This document shows, one piece after another, positions 61,501 through 64,000 of a stretch of 64,000 nucleotides of DNA (position 1 is the stretch's first letter; each line of letters begins with the position of its first letter). The notes under the pieces were generated by a model. The model was given only the letters and a program-made list of their open reading frames with translations. It did no database searches and was not told the origin of the DNA. Made by a program: the position numbers and the translations under genes. This DNA comes from Roseburia sp. AF12-17LB (lineage in GTDB: Bacteria > Bacillota > Clostridia > Lachnospirales > Lachnospiraceae), in the NCBI RefSeq assembly GCF_003479605.1, contig NZ_QUHR01000010.1, positions 46,098 to 110,097 on the forward strand, written 5' to 3'.

Positions 61501-62060
61501 TCCCATTTCTCGATTTTCTGAATCTCATGAGATGTACGGAATCCATCAAAGAAGTTGATGAATGGAACTTTTCCTTCAATTGTTGCAAGATGAGCAACTG
61601 GGCTTAAGTCCATAACTTCCTGTGGGTTTGTCTCACATAACATAGCAAAACCTGTCTGACGACAAGCATATACGTCACTGTGATCACCGAAAATATTTAA
61701 GGACTGGGTTGCAACGGTACGTGCTGATACATCAAATACACATGGAAGCTGCTCTCCAGCGATTTTGTACATATTAGGGATCATTAATAAAAGACCCTGG
61801 GATGCGGTAAATGTAGTGGTTAAAGCACCTGCTGCAAGAGAACCATGTACGGCACCTGCTGCTCCTGCCTCTGATTCCATTTCTACGACTTTAACCTGAT
61901 TTCCAAAGATATTCTCCTGACCTGCTGCGGACCACTGGTCTACGGAGTCAGCCATTGGACTGGACGGGGTAATAGGATAAATAGCTGCAACGTCTGTGTA
62001 TGCATAAGCTACATGAGCTGCTGCTGTATTACCGTCCATTGATTGTTTTGCTCTGGACAT
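58515..62060 (-). CDS. nifJ: Pyruvate:ferredoxin (flavodoxin) oxidoreductase
   Basis: A 1181-aa single-chain enzyme that converts pyruvate and CoA to acetyl-CoA, CO2 and reduced ferredoxin, the core of fermentative energy metabolism in anaerobes. Domains in order: TPP pyrimidine part (IYPITPSSPMADSVDQW), CoA-binding middle, a two-[4Fe-4S] ferredoxin domain (CIQCNQCAFVCSHA and CMGCGECITVCPVGA at about 690-780), an additional cluster with CAGCAETSYARL, and the TPP-binding GGDGWAYDIGFGG. Length and order are those of NifJ/PorA homodimers. The gene is monocistronic with a strong promoter. Confidence 0.97.
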   Translation of the reverse strand: MSRAKQSMDGNTAAAHVAYAYTDVAAIYPITPSSPMADSVDQWSAAGQENIFGNQVKVVEMESEAGAAGAVHGSLAAGALTTTFTASQGLLLMIPNMYKIAGEQLPCVFDVSARTVATQSLNIFGDHSDVYACRQTGFAMLCETNPQEVMDLSPVAHLATIEGKVPFINFFDGFRTSHEIQKIEKWDYADLKEMCNMDAVKAFREHALNPEHPAMRGSHENGDVFFQHREACNTAYNELPAIVEKYMGKINEKLGTDYDLFNYYGAADADRVIVAMGSICDVAEEVIDYLTAAGEKVGLIKVRLYRPWVSASLLKVLPKTAKKVAVLDRTKEPGALGDPLYLDVATTLREAGLNDVVLCGGRYGLGSKDTPPSSVFAIYKELEKDAPKSRFTVGIVDDVTNLSLPEVKPAPITSAEGTVECKFWGLGGDGTVGANKNSTKIIGDHTDKYIQAYFQYDSKKTGGVTISHLRFGDKPIKSPYYINQADFVACHNPSYVTKGFKMAQDVKPGGVFMINCQWSDEELAHHLNAEAKKYIADNNIQLYTINAIDKAIEIGMGKRTNTILQSAFFKLANVMPIDDAVEFMKAAAKKSYGKKGDAVVEMNYKAIDAGVDAVHKVEVPASWSNPEADPTPKELTGRPETVKMVRDLMEPISKMDGDSLPVSAFAKNPDGQFEHGAAAYEKRGTAVTVPTWDAEKCIQCNQCAFVCSHATIRPFMLDEAEVKAAPEQTKLADTKPKAGEYKYTMSVSPLDCMGCGECITVCPVGAIEMVPQESQADQQPVFDYLVANVGKKPGMPADNTVKGSQFNQPLLEFSGSCAGCAETSYARLITQLFGEHMYISNATGCSSIWGGPAATSPYTVNKDSKKGPAWANSLFEDNAEHGFGMEIGQKVLREQAIASAKKCAESDKASAELKAAFDKFEETKNDTKANTPATEALVAELEKAAAAGCPDAKDALDKKNYLAKKSVWIFGGDGWAYDIGFGGLDHVLASGENVNVMVFDTEMYSNTGGQASKASNIGEVCQFAASGKEVGKKSLAEIAMSYGYVYVAQIALGANMANAVKVIAEAEAYNGPSLIIGYAPCELHGVKGGMNHCQDEMKKAVAAGYWNLFSYNPALKAEGKNPFTLTSKPGDGSYQDFLNNETRYSRLTRSFPDRAEKLFKASEEAAKARYEHLLRLVELYK

Positions 62061-62114
62061 TATTTATTCCTCCTTATTTAAATAAAAAACTTATGTCTTA
62101 TCGACCTAAATCAC

Positions 62115-62143
62115 ATTTTAGCATTTTATTTGTCGATTATCAA
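62115..62143 (-). promoter_or_regulatory. Promoter of nifJ
   Basis: On the minus strand TTGATA (62138-62143) and an extended -10 TGCTAAAAT (box 62115-62120) are 17 bp apart, 55 bp before the ATG. Confidence 0.8.
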
Positions 62144-62201
62144 GATTATGGACTGTACGAAATGAAGAACAATCACGAATTTTTTCTATAAGAAGTTTTA
62201 G

Positions 62202-62230
62202 TTGCTTTTCCGCTGTTTTTCTAGTATGAT
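62202..62230 (+). promoter_or_regulatory. Promoter of the ABC-F gene
   Basis: TTGCTT (62202-62207) and TATGAT (62225-62230) are 17 bp apart. They are divergent from the nifJ promoter, 59 bp before the ABC-F ATG. Confidence 0.75.
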
Positions 62231-62288
62231 ACGAATTGGTGCATAAGCATGAAAGCACCGTAAATTCAAAGAGTCAGGAGATTTGATT

Positions 62289-63929
62289 ATGATAAGTGCA
62301 AACAATGTAACTTTACGAATCGGGAAGAAAGCCTTGTTTGAAGATGTAAATATTAAATTCACGGAAGGCAACTGCTACGGTCTGATTGGTGCCAATGGTG
62401 CCGGTAAATCTACTTTCTTAAAGATTTTATCCGGACAATTAGACTCCACCAGCGGCGATGTGGTTATTACACCGGGACAGCGTCTTTCCTTCCTGCAGCA
62501 GGATCACTTCAAATATGATGAGTACTCCGTTTTAGATACCGTTATCATGGGAAATAAACGTCTCTATGATATCATGAAGGAGAAGGATGCTATCTATGCA
62601 AAAGAGGATTTTTCCGATGAAGATGGTATCCGTGCCAGTGAACTGGAAGGCGAATTTGCTGAAATGGACGGCTGGAATGCAGAATCCGATGCTGCCATGT
62701 TATTAAATGGTCTTGGCATCCCGACAGAAGACCACTACACCACTATGCGTGACCTTCCGGGTGCTACCAAGGTTAAGGTGCTCTTAGCCCAGGCATTATT
62801 CGGTAATCCAGACATTCTGCTCTTAGACGAGCCGACCAACCACTTAGACTTAGATGCCATTGCATGGCTGGAAGAATTCTTAATTAACTTTAACAACACT
62901 GTAATCGTCGTATCCCATGACCGTTACTTCTTAAATAAGGTATGTACTCATATTGCCGATATCGATTATGGCAAGATTCAGTTATATGCCGGTAACTACG
63001 ATTTCTGGTATGAGTCCAGCCAGCTTCTTGTTAAGCAGATGAAAGAAGCCAATAAAAAGAAGGAAGAAAAGATTAAAGAGTTACAGGAGTTCATTTCCCG
63101 TTTCTCTGCGAATGCTTCCAAATCCAAACAGGCAACTTCCAGAAAACGTGCCCTTGAAAAAATCGAGCTGGATGAAATCAAACCTTCCAGCCGTAAATAT
63201 CCTTACATTGATTTCCGCCCACAGCGTGAAATCGGTAATGAGGTTCTTACCGTAGAGGGGCTAAGCAAAACTATCGATGGCGTAAAAGTATTAGACAATG
63301 TATCCTTTATCTTAGGACATGATGATAAAGTAGCTTTTGTCGGAAGCAACGAGCTTGCCAAGACTACCCTCTTTAAGATTCTTGCCGGTGAAATGGAGCC
63401 GGACGAAGGAACTTACAAATGGGGTGTTACGACTTCCCAGTCCTATTTTCCGAAGGACAATACCGAAATCTTTGATACTGACCTTGTTATCACAGACTGG
63501 CTGACCCAGTATTCCGAGATCAAAGATGCTACTTATGTACGTGGTTTCTTAGGAAGAATGCTTTTCGCCGGTGAAGACGGCATGAAGAAAATGAGAGTCC
63601 TTTCCGGAGGAGAAAAAGTGCGTGTACTGCTCTCCCGTATGATGATTCAGGCTTCCAATGTCTTAATCTTAGATGAGCCTACCGACCACTTAGACATGGA
63701 GTCCATTACCGCATTAAACAACGGTCTGATTAAATTCCCGGGTGTTGTACTCTTCGCTTCCCGTGACCACCAGTTCACACAGACCACTGCCAACCGCATT
63801 ATGGAGCTTCTTCCAAATGGCGGACTCATTGATAAGATTACCACTTACGATGAATACTTAGAAAGTGATGAAATGGCAAGAAAACGTCAGGTTTACTCCA
63901 TGAGTGAAGAAGACGAGAATGATAACTAA
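62289..63929 (+). CDS. ABC-F family ATPase (YbiT/YkpA-like)
   Basis: A 546-aa cytoplasmic protein with two ABC domains and no membrane part, the ABC-F group that acts on ribosomes. The first domain has GANGAGKST, LLLDEPTNHLDLDA and VVSHDRYF. The linker (about 230-320) is Lys/Glu-rich. The second domain has GSNELAKTT in place of the usual GxxGxGKST, LSGGEKVRVLLSRMM and ILDEPTDHLDMES, then FASRDHQFTQTTANRI. The altered second Walker A with Lys kept is seen in YbiT/YkpA-type members. ATG 62289 follows CAGGAG; a TTG two codons earlier is less likely. Translation factor or antibiotic protection are both possible. Confidence 0.92.
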   Translation: MISANNVTLRIGKKALFEDVNIKFTEGNCYGLIGANGAGKSTFLKILSGQLDSTSGDVVITPGQRLSFLQQDHFKYDEYSVLDTVIMGNKRLYDIMKEKDAIYAKEDFSDEDGIRASELEGEFAEMDGWNAESDAAMLLNGLGIPTEDHYTTMRDLPGATKVKVLLAQALFGNPDILLLDEPTNHLDLDAIAWLEEFLINFNNTVIVVSHDRYFLNKVCTHIADIDYGKIQLYAGNYDFWYESSQLLVKQMKEANKKKEEKIKELQEFISRFSANASKSKQATSRKRALEKIELDEIKPSSRKYPYIDFRPQREIGNEVLTVEGLSKTIDGVKVLDNVSFILGHDDKVAFVGSNELAKTTLFKILAGEMEPDEGTYKWGVTTSQSYFPKDNTEIFDTDLVITDWLTQYSEIKDATYVRGFLGRMLFAGEDGMKKMRVLSGGEKVRVLLSRMMIQASNVLILDEPTDHLDMESITALNNGLIKFPGVVLFASRDHQFTQTTANRIMELLPNGGLIDKITTYDEYLESDEMARKRQVYSMSEEDENDN

Positions 63930-63949
63930 AAATAGCTTTTAAGATAGAA

Positions 63950-64000
63950 AGCGAGTTATAGGACAAAATGTGTTGATGAAAACCGCTTTCAAGCCTTGAA
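63950..64000. other. Right window edge, no gene seen
   Basis: The end of the window contains GAAAGCG and CGCTTTC 30 bp apart (63949-63992), which may be a terminator or part of a downstream regulatory region. No ORF of useful length. Confidence 0.3.

Noticed and set aside
1..64000. tRNA, rRNA, CRISPR arrays and classic riboswitches.
   Set aside because: No cloverleaf, rRNA core sequence, repeat-spacer array or recognisable aptamer was seen in the gaps; small RNAs could still be missed by eye.

Overview
The window reads as chromosome of a low-to-moderate GC Gram-positive anaerobe of the Lachnospiraceae type (inference). Supporting genes are pyruvate:ferredoxin oxidoreductase, a large surface alpha-amylase with a C-terminal wall/membrane anchor, a sortase-assembled pilus locus, an orphan MsmK-type sugar ATPase, a FliK-like/FlhB-like pair and a Tn4451-type mobile element. 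Almost all chromosomal genes are on the minus strand; the plus-strand genes are the mobile element (about 44.1-54.1 kb) and a terminal ABC-F gene. I see no rRNA, tRNA or CRISPR array.

From 1 to 5.3 kb lies a partial polysaccharide deacetylase and a sulfur/Fe-S block: iscS, iscU, an Rrf2 regulator with three cysteines, cysK and metY. iscS, the rrf2 gene and cysK each have a consensus-like promoter, and a 14-bp inverted repeat brackets the cysK promoter. From 5.3 to 12.6 kb is starch/sugar use: the 1522-aa GH13 amylase, a PucR/CdaR-like regulator and msmK. From 12.8 to 31 kb is mostly housekeeping: a phosphoribosyltransferase-like protein, dut, gpsA, plsY, der, a DUF512 radical-SAM-like protein, a GntR-ABC exporter operon, a soluble MCP-like protein, pgeF, yraN, flhB-like, fliK-like, rnhB, lepB, rbgA, a second lepB and rplS, followed by pilT.

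From 58.2 down to 29.5 kb runs one long surface-assembly region, read right to left: signal peptidase, giant tip pilin, backbone pilin, two class C sortases, an accessory pilin-like protein, two SipW-type secreted proteins, a KTGD-tailed membrane protein, a MucBP-like protein, SipW, a transglutaminase-like lipoprotein, and type IV pilus parts (PilC, three small pseudopilin-like proteins, a DUF4860-like protein, PilT). This puts sortase pili, SipW-dependent proteins and type IV pili side by side.

The main discovery is that a 10,023-bp Tn4451-like mobilizable element sits inside the tip pilin gene. The element carries a large serine recombinase (TnpX-like), TnpV, two small conserved proteins, an AT-rich ABC cargo pair of the lactococcin-972 export/immunity type, a Mob relaxase (TnpZ-like), a CHC2 primase-like protein, a VapE-like ATPase and TnpW. 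Removing the element at a shared 2-bp GA core rejoins the two pilin fragments in frame into a 1670-aa LPXTG protein, so excision should restore the tip gene. Inside the element, a structured leader with two adjacent 28-bp hairpin repeats precedes the relaxase gene, and a cluster of seven GTTGTC motifs lies beside the VapE gene.

The right end holds nifJ (pyruvate:ferredoxin oxidoreductase) and a divergent ABC-F gene, each with a clear promoter.
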